A stretch of DNA of 64,000 nucleotides from Voacanga thouarsii (GCA_026120185.1 JANUWF010002145.1:372001-436000); one strand, 5' to 3'. Counted from the stretch's first letter, positions 48,045 through 59,936 are shown. The notes: generated by a model not told the origin, from the letters alone. A program made the numbers and translations.

Positions 48045-49805
48045 AATGATTCTTTGATCAATATAGGGAGTATGGTAGTTAATAAAATGGAGAAGATGAT
48101 TATACCAGTGATCCTTCGCTGTTTTGGTATGAGATAGCATCACTGTGAGCTTCATTGTTGAAGCATTGGCATCTCTGTAATAAATTTTGGCTTTGAGGTT
48201 TGATCGTGTAAACCCAATTTTAATGGGTATATGCGGTTGTGTTTTTGTTTTGGATGAGTTTTTGTAAGTAAAAATGCCCAAAGAAGCCAAAGATATGAGC
48301 AAAATATGAAGCAGAATGGTCTCTACAACTTTCGGGTGGAAGAAGAGACATATTTCCTAAGCCGTGCAGTGGAGCCAAGCCGCTGCGTTTCTATGAGAGG
48401 AGTCGGTTGCTAGTGAGCTGCGTAAGCTGAGCCAATTCCATGAATTGAAGCCGATTGCAATTGCAATTTGCAATTGGCGCGTGGGTCAGCGGGGCGTCGG
48501 AAGTGCGAAACGGGTGGCAGTGCGGGTCAACGCACGGGTCAGTAGCAGAGGGCAAGCGAGGTCGCGGGTTGCGGGCTGATCCACGGGCTGCAGCGAAGGC
48601 GATCCGGTGCTGTGCGGTGGACCGCAGGCCATGCGGGTGCGAATCCAGTGCGGCCGGTGCAGTGGACTGCCAGCTATTTTTTTTGCAATTTTTATTATTA
48701 TTATTTTTTTCGTTTTGGGTCCCATACCAGGCGAAGTTAATATTTTTGCAATATTTATATTCTTGGAATATATTTGCATGAAAAATATTAATAAGGAATT
48801 TTAGGATTAAACAAGATCATTAATGAATTAATGTGTTTAATTCTATTATTTGGGCACTTAGGTTTAAAAAATAGAAAAGCATGAAAACGTTTACTGTTTT
48901 CGAGCATGCTATTTTTTTTTTTATGTACCTATGTGTGCCTTTTTCTCAAACACCAAAGTCTTTGGGAATATTTTTTGACAAGAAAGACATTTTTCTTCAA
49001 AAATTAAATGGTTATTTTAATTTGTACAAAAATTAATCCTTGTATATTTTCTCAAAGGATTTAATCCTTGACATAGAAAATATATTGGATTTAGATATTT
49101 TTGTAAATTAAAATGGAGAGCCATTTTGTTTTGTTTTGGACTAGAAAAAAATTGTTTTGTCAAATAAACTTGAGACAAAGTCTCTAGAAAGTTTTAATTG
49201 GAAAATTTTTGAAATTATTAAGTTTTAACTTAAATAAAATTAGTCCATGGAGAAATCTCTCAAAGGATATAAGCTTTGACATAGAGATTTTAATGGACTT
49301 ATATATTTTATTTTTGAGTTAAGAAAAACTTAATGAAAATTTCAAAAGGATATTTTTCAGAAAACCTTTATTTTAAAAGACTAAGTGGGAGAGGGGTTCC
49401 AACGGCCCTACGGCTTCCATCACGGTCCTCATTAGAGATCGTGGGTCCCCTCGCGTCACCCTGGGAGTGAACCCGTATAGGATGAGGATACCACAAGGAT
49501 CTAGATCTAATGGAAGGATGTAATTAATAACTCGGGGCACGTACTATGATCGGTCAGTCCACGTTGGAGGTCATAGTGCGAGGTATGTCTATAGGAAATG
49601 AGAGGAAACGGCCATCCCACAATGGAGTTATCCTCTAGATCATTACCTAGAAGAGAAATTAATTTGTGGTGGTTAATACACTTAGCTTAGGAAACTGTTA
49701 ATCTTCCTAAGAAGCTATGTCAGTTTTCCTAAAAGCCAAATTATTTTTAGTGCACAAAATTTATTTTGTTTTCACAAACTAAATTCTTTCTTTCGATTTT
49801 CAAAA
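48045..49805 (+). other. Long untranslated leader of the younger Copia
   Basis: About 1.76 kb lies between the primer site and gag. It includes a GC-rich island (about 48475-48670, GCGGGTCAGCG-type). It also includes AT-rich DNA with a near-repeat: CTCAAAGGATTTAATCCTTGACATAG at about 49055 and CTCAAAGGATATAAGCTTTGACATAG at about 49259. The open frames at 48455-48804 are composition artefacts without domains. Confidence 0.6.
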
Positions 49806-51121
49806 ATGATGGGAGGTTCTTTTAGTCCATTGGCCGTTATTCTCAGGGAGAATAAGTTAATGGGTCCAAATTATGTGGATTAGAAAAGGAACCTGGACAT
49901 AATACTCATAGCCGAAGAGTATAAGTATGTCCTTTACGAGACCTGCCCTGTTATCGAGAAAGGTTCTACCGCCGAAGAGCGAGAGGCTGAGAAGGCGTGG
50001 AAGAAGGCTGACGAAATGGCACACTGCTATATGTTAGCTTCCATGTCTAATGTGCTCCAGTCAAAACACGAGCACATAGCTTCTGCATATGACATCAGTC
50101 AATCATTGGTTACTATGTTTGTGGACAAGAGCCGGCCTGCAAGGTAGGAGGCTCTTCGAACTATTGTAAATACTAAGATGGCTGAGGGATCATTAGTCCG
50201 AGAGCATATGCTCAAGATGATTGCTGCTTTCGAGGAGGCGAAAATCTTAGGGGCTGTCATTGACCCCGAGAGCCAAGTGGACATGGTTCTTGAATCTCTT
50301 TCGGGTCCTTCACTCAGTTCAAGTTGAACTATAACATGAACAAACTGAACATGAGTTTGACTGAATTGATGAAGGAGCTCCAGATGGTGGAGAAGGTCAT
50401 GAAGCCACAGTCAAAGGCCATGATTTCTAAGGCTTCTTCCTCAAGAACTGGGCCTAAACCCAGAAAGTTCAAGAGGAAGAAGGGGAATGCAGCAACTCAA
50501 CCCAAGACCCAGCCCAAGGACAAACCAAAGGGCAAGTGCTTCAAATGTGGGAAGAAGGGACACTGGAAAAAGGAGTGTCCAGATCTTCAAACCAAGAAAA
50601 ACCCCACAGGTAATGTTTTCTATCTAGAGTCCATATCAATGGTAGGATCAACTTCCACTTGGATTGTTGATTCAGGAGCTACTGATCATATCTGTAACTC
50701 CTTGCAGGGGTTTAGAAAGATAAGAAGACTCAAGAATGGCGAACATGGGCTTCAAGTGGGTAATGGAGCACAAGTCTGGGCCCTTGCAGTGGGAGAGTTG
50801 GATCTTATTTTTTATTGTAATAAGATAGTGGTTTTAAAAAATATTTTATATGTACCTGGTTTTCATCAGAATTTGATTTCAGTTGCAAAACTTATTAATC
50901 AAGGATATTTTGTATCTTTCCATTCTGGTATTTCTATCAGTAGAAATGGAGAAATTTTATGTACTGGGCACATGTATGGAAATTTATTCTTTTTAAACCC
51001 TATTAACAACCAATCAAATAACGCTCAATCTGAACCTTTAACTAAGAAGAGAAAGACCAATATCAATGATTCATACCTTTGGCATCTAAGGTTGGGTCAT
51101 ATTAACTCAACCAAGATTTAG
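49806..51121 (+). pseudogene. Younger Copia gag, protease and pre-integrase
   Basis: Gag starts at the ATG 49806 and reads PLAVILRENKLMGPNYVD, then EYKYVLYETCP and KAWKKADEMAHCYMLASMSN. Stops are at about 49878 (a TGG-like codon now TAG) and about 50142 (a CAG-like codon now TAG). A one-base frame change near 50307 moves to the frame open from 50324. This holds MNKLNMSLTELMKELQ, the CCHC knuckle CFKCGKKGHWKKEC, the protease STWIVDSGATDHIC and the GAG-pre-integrase SYLWHLRLGHIN. It ends in TAG at 51119-51121, in a position normally coding (likely CAG). Confidence 0.9.
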
Positions 51122-52185
51122 AGGCTAATCCATGATGGGCCTTTGGGCTCATTGAGATTGGAAAGTTGGCCTCAGTGTGAATCCTGCCTGATGGGAAAGA
51201 CGACCAAAAAGTCATTTACACCAAAGGCGGATAAAACCAAGGAGGTGTTGAGTCTTGTTCACACTGATGTGTGTGGTCCGTTGTCTACACCAGCTAGAGG
51301 AGGTGTTGAGTACTTCATCACTTTCACGGATGATTGTACGAAGTATGGTTACATTTACCTGATGAGACGCAAGTCTAACTCTTTTGACAAGTTCAAGGAG
51401 TTTAAGGTTGAAGTGGAGCGTCGGACAGGTAAATTAATCAAAACCTTACGATCGGATCGTGGTGAAGAGTACCTCCTAGGTGAATTCAAGGACTACATAG
51501 TACATCATGGGATAGTATTCCAACTCTCTGCGCCGGGAACACCCCAACAGAACGGAGTAGCAGAGAGAAGAAATAGGACATTGATGGAAATGGTTCGAAG
51601 CATGATATCTCATGCTACTCTTCCAGTGTCCTTTTGGGGATATGCTCTAGAGACAGCGGCATATATTCTGAACTTGGTGCCTTCCAAGTCAGTACCTAGG
51701 ACTCCCTATGAGATGTGGATTGGGCATAAGCCAAGTCTGAATCATTTCAGGATTTTGGATTATCCAGCTTATGTACTGATCAAGGGAGATAAGTTGGAAC
51801 CAAAATCAGAATTATGTTATTTTGTTGGCTATCCAAAAGGGACAAAAAGATGTTACTTTTATCATCCTAAGGAGCAGAAGGTGCTAGTCAGTACCAATGC
51901 TAGATACTTGGAAGATGATTAAAGTACTTCCACTAAAGGTTCTACGAGGTTGGAACTTGAGGAGAAATTATCTACGGAATCAACTTCTTCTAACCCGATT
52001 GTGGAACAAGAAGAGGCACAGCCTCAAGAGCCTGTGCAAGTGGAGCCTCGTCGTAGTGGAAGAGTGTCTAGGGTTCCGGATAGATGGACTGGAGAAGCCT
52101 TTGAGATGGTCTCTGACCATCAGGAACAAGACCCCACTAGATACGAGGAGGCTATTGCTGATGCCGATGCAATCTTTGGCATAAA
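51122..52185 (+). pseudogene. Younger Copia integrase
   Basis: In the same frame as the protease, CESCLMGKTTKKSF (zinc region end) is followed by the integrase core: SLVHTDVCGPLSTPARGG, FITFTDDCTKYGYIYLM, RSDRGEEYLLGEFKDY and PQQNGVAERRNRTLMEMVRS. The catalytic D, D and E are present. After a TAA at 51920-51922 the frame continues with LELEEKLSTESTSS and RRSGRVSRVPDRW, a usual Copia linker. A one-base shift near 52177 in a T run (ATCTTTGGC) moves to the RT frame. Confidence 0.92.
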
Positions 52186-53703
52186 GCAATGAAAGCCGAA
52201 ATTGAGTCTATGTACCTCAATCAGGTTTGGGATCTTGTAGCTTCACCTGAAGGGATAAAACCCATTGGGTACAAGTGGGTGTACAAAAGAAAGAAGGGAG
52301 CGAATGGGAAGGCAGAAACCTTCAAAGCTAGGCTTGTGGCGAAAGGGTATACTCAGAAAGAAGGTATCGACTATGAGGAAACCTTTTCCCCGGTAGCCAT
52401 GCTTCAATCCATCCGCATCCTCCTTGCTATCACATGTCACTATGACTACGAGATATGGCAAATGGATATCAAGACGGCATTCTTAAATGGCCATCTTAGC
52501 GAAGACATCTATATGTCCCAACCAGAAGGCTTCATTGCTGAAGGCCAGGAACATATGATTTGCAAGCTTAAGAAGTCCATTTATGGACTTAAGCAGGCAT
52601 CAAGAGCATGAAATATTCGTTTTGATGAGACGGTAAAGTCTTATGGTTTTATTCAAAACGAAGATGAACCATGCGTGTACAGGAAACTTGAAGGCATTAA
52701 TGTGGATTTTCTTGTCCTGTATATAGATGACATTCTACTCATTGGAAATGATGTAGGGACATTGTCATCTACAAAGGTTTGGCTATCTAGTCAATTCAGT
52801 ATGAAGGACTTGGGAGAAGCCAGCTACATTCTCGGGATTAGGCTTCTTAGAAATAGGAAGTAGAGAATGTTAGGGTTATCCCAAGCAACATACATTGACA
52901 AGATGCTGGCCAAGTACAGCATGGACTCATGCAAGGGAGCTTTAATCCCTTGCAGACATGGGTTGTCATTTTCTTTGAAGGACTGTCCTAAGTTTCAAGA
53001 AGAAAAGGACAGAATGAGTAGGATTCCTTACGCTTCGGCTGTAGGAAGTCTCATATACGCCATGTTATGTACTAGGCCAGATATCTACTTTGTCGTGGGC
53101 TTAGTTAGCAGATATCAGTCAAACCCAGAGGAAGTTCATTGGCAAGCTATAAAGCATATTCTCAAGTACCTCAAGGGAACGAGAGATTATATGCTGGTTT
53201 ACGGGGCTAATGTTTTGGTTCCTACAGGATACACAGACTCAGACTTCCAGGCAGATAAGGATGAGAGAAAATCCACTAATAGATATGTCTTCACCTTGTC
53301 TGGAGGAGCAATTTCATGGAGGAGTATTAAGCAGTCATGTATTGCTGACTTAACCATAGAAGCTGAGTATGTGGCAGCTTCGGAGGCGTCCAATGAAGCA
53401 GTTTGGCTTTGGAAGTTACTTTCAGAACTTGGAGTCGTACCACATATGGACAGGCTGATTGTGATGTATTGTGACAATACTGGAGCAGTATCGCAATCTA
53501 AGGAGCCTCGGAACCACAAGAAGGGGAAACACATTGAGAGGAAGTACCACCTGATCCGGGATTTCATCCAGAGACGGGAAGTCGTGGTGGAACATATTAT
53601 CTCAGAAAAAAATCTAGCAGATCCATTCACTAAGCCTTTGGCTGAGAGAGTCTTCAAGAGACACTTAAACACCATAAGGGTGGGCACCTATGGACTTACC
53701 TAG
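52186..53703 (+). pseudogene. Younger Copia reverse transcriptase and RNase H
   Basis: RT: YKWVYKRKKGANGKAETFKA, GIDYEETFSPVAMLQSIR, WQMDIKTAFLNGHL, KKSIYGLKQASRA and the catalytic LVLYIDDILLIGND. RNase H: RPDIYFVVGLVSRYQSNP, HILKYLKGTRDYMLVYG, GYTDSDFQADKDERKS and DLTIEAEYVAASEASNEAVW, ending ADPFTKPLAERVFKRHL. Only two stops interrupt it: TGA at 52609-52611, where TGG (Trp) is expected after SRA, and TAG at 52861-52863, where CAG is expected. Both are simple G-to-A or C-to-T changes. The frame is otherwise intact to 53703. Confidence 0.93.
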
Positions 53704-53725
53704 TCTTAGAGTGCAAGTAGAAAAT
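53704..53725 (+). other. Younger Copia purine-rich tract
   Basis: GAGTGCAAGTAGAAAAT lies before the 3' LTR, where related Copia elements have AAGTGGGAGAT; one G is now A. It is the plus-strand primer site. Confidence 0.7.
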
Positions 53726-55743
53726 TGTTGGATTGTATGCCGTCTTAGACTAGGTTTCTGATGTAAAATCGAATATTTTAATAAAAGAATTTATTTTCAG
53801 AAATTGTTTGTGAATTTACTTTTTGTTTGTGCATAATTTTCGTTTGGAACAGACCCATTGTGTTTAAATAAGTGGTCCATGTGAATTGTGGTCTTTCACA
53901 GTAAGGTATGGATCACGGATTATTTAACACATAAACATTTGTTCTTAACCTATTGATGAGACTGGGAACCTCATCATGCTTAGATTATTATGTTATAAAT
54001 TCCAAATAGGGAATGGCTTACCTTTAGCCAGTGAGTAGTCCACTCACTTCATGACATAAGCGTATTTCGAATATGTAGGACATGACCTATAGTAGTAGTT
54101 TCTAAAAGTACTATATGATAGAAACCTAGACTACTACCGCTACAGCGTGGACTAGTACTCTACGACTTGAGTATAAGTTGGTGGTCTGACGAAGTTGGAA
54201 GCATATGCTTTGATATGCTATAATTGAGGTTCTATAGTAGAACCAATATACTTGTGTATTGGGTATATGTAACTAGTTAGTTAAGACAGACTTGTACAAG
54301 ATAGTTTCTGCACTATATCGCCCCTTGTGGTTGTCCGAATGGTCTAAAATATCCAGGGCCCTGGGAAACATGACTTGGATGTTTGCTTTAGGGTAGCTCC
54401 CTTGGAAAGTGGAAACACTCCAGGAAGTCGTGGATCATTGGACTAGAAGTCTAATGATGGTAGATGTCATTTAGAGGGGTGTTAGTACACTTCTTCCTTT
54501 CTAAATGTACGGCAATGTGTAGAGGGGTGTTTTAGTCATTTCACCTGTAGGTCGGAGACTTTGCTAATGCAGCATTGTCCTTGGGGTCAATATTTCCTTA
54601 TGGTGATATTAGAAAATATTTAAAATGCAAAATACAACTATTTATATAGTAGGGGTATTTTGGTCATTTTAGCAGCCAAGGCGATGTGTCTTTTTGGTTT
54701 TCGGAATAGCCCGTAAGTCCTAACTAATTTTGGGTTGAGGAATTGGTCTCAGTTCAAGAGAATTTTATTTTATTTGACTTTATTCAGGATGTTTAATTTA
54801 TTATTAGATTGGAATAAAATAAATAAATAAAATAAAATAGGAGTTGAGAGAAATTAATTATCTAGTTTAATTGATTAATTAATTATTCAGGGCCTAGGTC
54901 CAGTATGAATAATTAGGAAATTAACCTGGGCTTAAACTAGGGAAAATAATTAATGTTTAATTATTTATTGGGTTATTTATATAGGCCCAAGAAATAAATA
55001 ATTAAACATTAATTATTTTGGTTCATTTGGGCTCATTAATTATTTATTGGGTTATTTATATAAGTTTAGGAAATAAATAATTAATGTTTATTATTTTGGG
55101 CCTTTAGGGTCTAAGAGAAATAATAAATATTTTTCCGACCCAATAGCTTGGACCTTAGGATTTTTTCCAAATACGGTTAAGAAGAGTTTAGGGTTAAGCC
55201 AAACTTATTCTCAGGATAACATCCAAGTGTTTGAAATATGAGGGGATATGTTTATCTGATAATACGAGACCTAGTTTTAGCTAACTAATAAACAAGTCTC
55301 TGGAAAAAAGAAAACCTTGATCTCCTAACCAAAAATAAGCTCTCACGTCTAGCTCTCTCTCTCTCACGTTACCTCTCCTCTGTAGTTCTTCTTGTTTCTT
55401 TGCTAATCAATAGCAAGAGAACCAAGGAGATTCGACACCGTTCCTCTTCACGGTTGTGTTCACCGACTAGAGGTTGGGCTGTGGTATATTCCGAGAGCTG
55501 AAAGGTTTGACGTTCATGCAAACCAGGCGAAGTAGGAGGCTTGCGGATTTTCAACCGGAAGCTTCTTCAAGTGGGCAAAGCGAAGCGATTCCTGTCGTTC
55601 AATCCACTCCTACTCAACCTAGTAGGCTTAAGGAGCGCAAATGTATGATCTTCACGCTTCCGTGTGGCCTTTAAGGCTTGCGTTTTTTTTCTCTTTGTTT
55701 TTTTTTCGGTTCAAGCATGCTTCCTCTGTTTTTCCATCCCTCA
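53726..55743 (+). repeat. Younger Copia 3' LTR
   Basis: A 2,018 bp LTR starts TGTTGGATTGTATGCC and ends CCATCCCTCA, next to GAGAA. Differences from the 5' LTR are sparse over 2 kb. Confidence 0.97.
55516..55674 (+). CDS. Small LTR-encoded ORF (3' LTR copy)
   Basis: A 52-residue frame starts MQTRRSRRLADFQPEASS and ends CMIFTLPCGL. It is identical in length to the other two copies, with G-to-D at residue 11 relative to the 5' LTR copy. Confidence 0.35.
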   Translation: MQTRRSRRLADFQPEASSSGQSEAIPVVQSTPTQPSRLKERKCMIFTLPCGL

Positions 55744-55748
55744 GAGAA

Positions 55749-56092
55749 TGTGTATGGTTAAGATCAATGATTCATTATATCTGAGAAAGTTGTGGATTAT
55801 CATCTATCAGAGATATTCCAACTCCTCTTTATGAAAACAATGCAGCTTGTATAACTCAATTACAAGGAGGATATATTAAAGGAGATCGGACAAAACATAT
55901 TTCACCAAAATTCTTCTTTACTCATGAACTTCAAAAGAAAGGTGAAATTGATGTGCTACAAATTCGGTCATGTGACAACCTCGCAGATATTTTCACGAAG
56001 ACTTTACCGACTGCAACATTTGAGAAGTTGAGATATAAAATTGGCACACGTCGGTTCAAAGATTTAAAGGAATCATCTCATCAGGGAGAGTA
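55749..56092 (+). pseudogene. Older Copia RNase H, 3' part
   Basis: Continues the RNase H after the inserted element: in mixed frames ENNAACITQLQGGYIKGD-like, HISPKFFFTHELQKKGEIDV, IRSCDNLADIFTKTLP and TFEKLRYKIGTR. This is the usual Copia C-terminus. Stops and frame changes are present. The split with 46000 is bridged by the GAGAA duplication. Confidence 0.85.
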
Positions 56093-56217
56093 ATAAGTAG
56101 ACATATAGAATAGTGTACTATTTTTCCTTCATTAGATTTTTTTTCCACTGGGTTTTTGTCTAATAAGATTTTAACAAGGCATATTCTTTATGTAATGAAT
56201 GGACATCCAAGGGGGAG

Positions 56218-56594
56218 TGTTGTAAATATGTTGAATTAGTGGAAGCCCCACTAATTATAGATTTATGTGAATTATTAAAGAATTAGTGGAAGCTCCACTA
56301 ATTATGAATTTTTATGAATGTCCATCATTTAATGGAGATACCATTAATTAAGATTAGTGAAAGATGATGTATTCCACTAATTAAAAGCTCTATAAATAGT
56401 GCTATTCTCTAAATTTGAAATACACCATCATTTTGTAAAAAGAATTGTGAGAGAAAAGAAAGAGAGAAGTTTGAAGAAATTCTTGTGTAAAGAATAGTTA
56501 GAGTTATCTTAGTGTGTAGTGTGTAAATTTTATTCTAACACTTCCTTCTTAGTGTGTAGTGTGTAGATTTTATTCTAACACTATCCAAATTTTA
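56218..56594 (+). repeat. Older Copia 3' LTR
   Basis: 377 bp, preceded by the purine tract AAGGGGGAG and followed by TAATT (56595-56599). It lacks the segment duplicated in the 5' LTR. Confidence 0.9.
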
Positions 56595-56599
56595 TAATT

Positions 56600-57829
56600 T
56601 AATTATGATAATCGCGCATTTTTAAATTATTTAAAAAAACAAGCTGTCAAATCATAATTTTTGTTCTAATAAAAATAATTGATGAATTTGACAAAGTCAT
56701 CAGAATCAAATTTTGAAAAAGAAAAAAAATTTGATCATAATAGAAGGAGAAAATTATCAACCCCCGAGAGTTTAGTCCATTGATAGAAACTTTACAATGT
56801 AAACGGAAAGGAATATTTTTTATTTTAAATCAAAATTTAAATTTAAAATAATTTTAATTTAAATAATTTTTATTTTTTAAAATTTATAATATATTTATAA
56901 CACATTTTATTACTTTTTTAATTTCACTTTAAGCTCACTTAACCTAACACTTTTAATAATTTTTTAATATATTCAATCATTTTCATCTCAAATAAATTTC
57001 TTCCTACTTATAACATTATAGATGAATGAAAGGAATGTACGAGACCCTATGTTGAAAATAATTTATGTTATATTATTTATAATTAAACTAATTTAGTTTT
57101 TAATTTAATTTGTGCATGTCTTTACAAGATTTAACTATGTGAATGTATTGTTCCTTTTTTGACCCCCAAATAAGAAAAGCAATTTTATACGATTCCGTAC
57201 TAGTAGTATATAAGACTCTGACTAATATCATCATTGGCAGTATTTCATTAGTATGGTTGATATTGGCATGCGAACAAATTCTCTGAATGGCACAATTGAA
57301 TCTACCACCGCATGAGGGTAATAATGTCAATCTTTATTATCTTCAGATCACCCAGCGTGATATGGTGTGGGCGTTCTCCATCATTGCAAATGATTTAGCT
57401 GAGATGCTAAACTCACCACCCGATGCGTAACTCAAAATTTATTATTCAATTTTTTCTACACAAATGATATAAGAACGTAAATTGAATTCTTTAGTATCTA
57501 ATTCAATTACTATTATTTATTGTACAAATACATAAATAATTTGTTTTTTCATTTTTTAACTTTTCATCCCTTTAGAATTACTTCACTTTTTTTCTACCAA
57601 AAAAAAAACAAAGGAAAACTAATTAGAAGTAGGCATTTAGTTATGATTGAAGAATAATTTTAATTTTGTTGAAAGGAAATAATAAAATTAATGTTTTAAT
57701 ATCTAAAATATGTAGAGTTTCGGTTAAGAAGAAATTTAAAATTTGAAAAAAAAAAATATGTGGGTCATGTGAGGCTAAAAATTAGGAGTATAATATTTTA
57801 TGAGTAAATAAATGTCCTAAAACTTAAAC
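56600..57829. other. AT-rich intergenic DNA, no gene recognised
   Basis: Continues the host DNA left at 41195. The minus-strand frame at 57100-57330 has no recognisable domain. Confidence 0.5.
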
Positions 57830-57831
57830 TT

Positions 57832-58542
57832 TGTCAAATCAAGATTCGTTTCTTAAGTCATGACTTCACCCAAGAAACTTACAAACTCATCTATAGAGCA
57901 ATAGAATTTACAGATAAATTTTCAGATGAAATTAAGGATAAAACCCAATTACAAAGATTCTTAGGATGTTTAAATTACATCTCAGAATTTATACTAAACT
58001 TAAGACAGATCTGCGAACCGTTGTACAAGCATCTTTGCAAAGATCCAATCTCTTGGGAATTAGAGCAAACCCAAACTGTTCAGAAAATTAAACAGATTGT
58101 CAAAAAACTTCCATGTTTAGGAATTCCAGATCCAACAACTTTTATGATTGTTGAAACTGATACCTCTGAACTTGGGTATGGAGGTATTCTCAAACAGAAG
58201 AAAGTCAATTCCTCTGCTAAACAATTAGTCAGATATCACTCAGGTATTTGGCTATCCAGTCAAAAGAATTATAGCACAATTAAGAAAGAAATTCTTTCAA
58301 TTGTTTTATGCATTTTAAAATTTCAAGATGATTTGATAAATTAGAAATTTTTACTTCGCATTGATTGTAAAGCAGCTAAAGATGTTTTATAAAAAGATGT
58401 TAAAAATCTTGTTGCCAAATAGATTTTTGTCTGATGGCAAGCCCTTTTATCCAACTTTGATTTTGATATTGAATTCATCAAATGAGAAGATAATTCTCTA
58501 CCAGATTTCTTAACCCGTGAATTCTTGCAAAGACATGTGTAA
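57832..58542 (+). pseudogene. Pararetroviral RT 3' end and RNase H
   Basis: RT thumb region: AIEFTDKFSDEIKDKTQLQR then FLGCLNYISEF. The RNase H follows with MIVETDTSELGYGGILKQKK, WLSSQKNYSTIKKEILSIVL and LRIDCKAAKDVL. It ends at SLPDFLTREFLQRHV and a stop at 58540-58542. In-frame stops lie near 58344, 58390, 58421, 58431 and 58485. The first RNase H aspartate (ETD), the glutamate (KKE) and the RID aspartate are visible. The N-terminal half of the RT with the catalytic YxDD is absent, so the integration or a rearrangement starts inside the RT. Confidence 0.85.
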
Positions 58543-58639
58543 TCCTTATCCTATGTAACACAATATTCAATATTGTGAAGAGTACCGGTTCAGTTATGGA
58601 GCTCATTCATCCTATGTGCACCTCTATAAATTGAGTGCT

Positions 58640-59730
58640 AAACCAACAAATGCATACATGGATCAACGACAGTGAATACGACCACCAGCAGGTAATAGAT
58701 TTGCTATTCTCAACTCTTTTCCTCCTTTTCCCACAAATCTGGTAAGCAGACCATCGCTTACTGAATTTGTTGGATTCAATTTCAGTTTAAAAAGCTGTAG
58801 AAACCTAGAAAACAGATGAATCCTTTCGTACTCTTTCTTCTCCAACTTCTTTCAAATAAGCAGTAATTCCTCACTCCTCGGTCAAATCCGATACACAAGT
58901 TCTCCCTACCAAAGAACAATTTGATGTTCTGCAAAACGCAGTGATTCCCACCAGTAAACATGGTATCTAAATTAGCTCATTATTATTATACTCTACAAGA
59001 GCTCATTACTCTTGGATGTTACCATTACTTCAAAATGACGATTGATTCATTGGCAACTCTTGACCAATGTTATGCTTATTTGGATATTTTTTATTATGAA
59101 CTCAGACAACTCAGGAGATTCCAACCACAATCTTATCTGATGTATTTCAATCAAACCAAGAAAGATTTGATATGGCAAAGATATCTTGAAATAAAAGCAA
59201 ATTTTTGAGTAAAAGATTTGTTATGTATTAGGGTGGAACTATAAAATAGATTCTATCGATTCTGTAAAATACCTTTGTAAAGAAATTAAAGTAAAATGAT
59301 GGACTCCTGTCCAGAAAACACAGCAAAAGGAAGCAAATGCTCAATCCCCCACCAACAAAGAAAAAAGAATTTCCAAAGCAGATTTGCAGCTTCAACTGCA
59401 ACTTCTTCAACAACAAATTCATCAAGCAGATGATGAAGAAAGTGAAACAGAATCTCAACCAGACTTCAGTATCTTCGACAATGGAGATATGGACAACCCT
59501 TTCAGTATTGCTCAATCAGAGCTCTGTCAAAGTCTTTAATGGCAAGACTCTACTCCAAGTGGAAAAGAGTAACAAGACAAATCCAGTTGTATTATCAGTC
59601 AAATCAGCTTTATTACATCACATAGCTCTTTTGCAAAATAATTGTGAAGACAACAGCTAGTGGTCGACCCCTCCACTCAAGACGCATTTTGGAACAGTTC
59701 TTCCTGATGGCAAACAACTTGATTCCTTCC
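58640..59730 (+). pseudogene. Pararetroviral downstream ORF (ORF2-like), degenerate
   Basis: The clearest piece is 58960-59208 (LITLGCYHYFKMTIDSLATL, YAYLDIFYYELRQL). Relics continue in other frames to about 59720. A second ORF of unknown function after the polyprotein is known in Florendoviruses; this position and its Tyr/Leu-rich helix-like text fit. No enzymatic motif is seen. Stops are frequent on both sides of the open piece. Confidence 0.55.
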
Positions 59731-59796
59731 TCCACTCAGATGGACCCTACACCAACAATGTAGCAAGTAATCAAAGAAAGTTATGCAACATCTGCC

Positions 59797-59804
59797 TATA
59801 TAAG
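59797..59804 (+). promoter_or_regulatory. Pararetroviral TATA box
   Basis: TATATAAG lies about 140 bp before the AATAAA at 59937-59942 and about 180 bp before the primer site. This is the arrangement of caulimovirid pregenomic RNA promoters, where the transcript start precedes the poly(A) signal and the RNA is terminally redundant. Confidence 0.7.
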
Positions 59805-59936
59805 AACCCTCTTACTCCAAGACATGCAGATGCATTCTGAGAGTGAAAACCTTTTGTACCCCGATACTCCTTGCATCCCTTGTTTTTGTTTTCAAATACT
59901 TGTAGTTCAGAGTAACCTTTTGTAAGAATTCAGTGC

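Larger units (their letters stand above)
46006..55743 (+). mobile_element. Younger Copia retrotransposon, complete structure
   Basis: Near-identical LTRs (46006-48028, 53726-55743) begin T(G/A)TTGGATTGTATGCC and end CATCCCTCA. GAGAA flanks both ends (46001-46005 and 55744-55748). A tRNA-Met primer site follows the 5' LTR. Gag and pol follow in Copia order with few lesions. A long leader of about 1.77 kb separates the primer site from gag. It is inserted in the RNase H of the older Copia. The RT and RNase H motifs resemble Tork/Angela-type plant Copia, but the lineage is not fixed here. Confidence 0.97.
41201..56594 (+). mobile_element. Older Copia retrotransposon split by a younger Copia
   Basis: LTRs at 41201-41609 and 56218-56594 start TGTTGTAAATATGTTGAATT and end CAAATTTTA. 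TAATT flanks both ends (41196-41200 and 56595-56599). Gag, protease, integrase, RT and RNase H follow in Copia order. The 9,738 bp element at 46006-55743 sits in the RNase H. Without it and its 5-bp duplication the element is about 5.65 kb. The LTR ends are not TG...CA, so their limits rest on the duplication and on where the two LTRs stop matching. Confidence 0.9.

Noticed and set aside
48455..48804. GC-rich open frames that could be a captured gene
   Set aside because: Frames overlap on both strands and read as low-complexity Arg/Gly/Ala text; no domain is recognisable.
53199..53687. 162-residue minus-strand frame
   Set aside because: It is the antisense of the Copia RNase H, whose motifs are clear on the plus strand.
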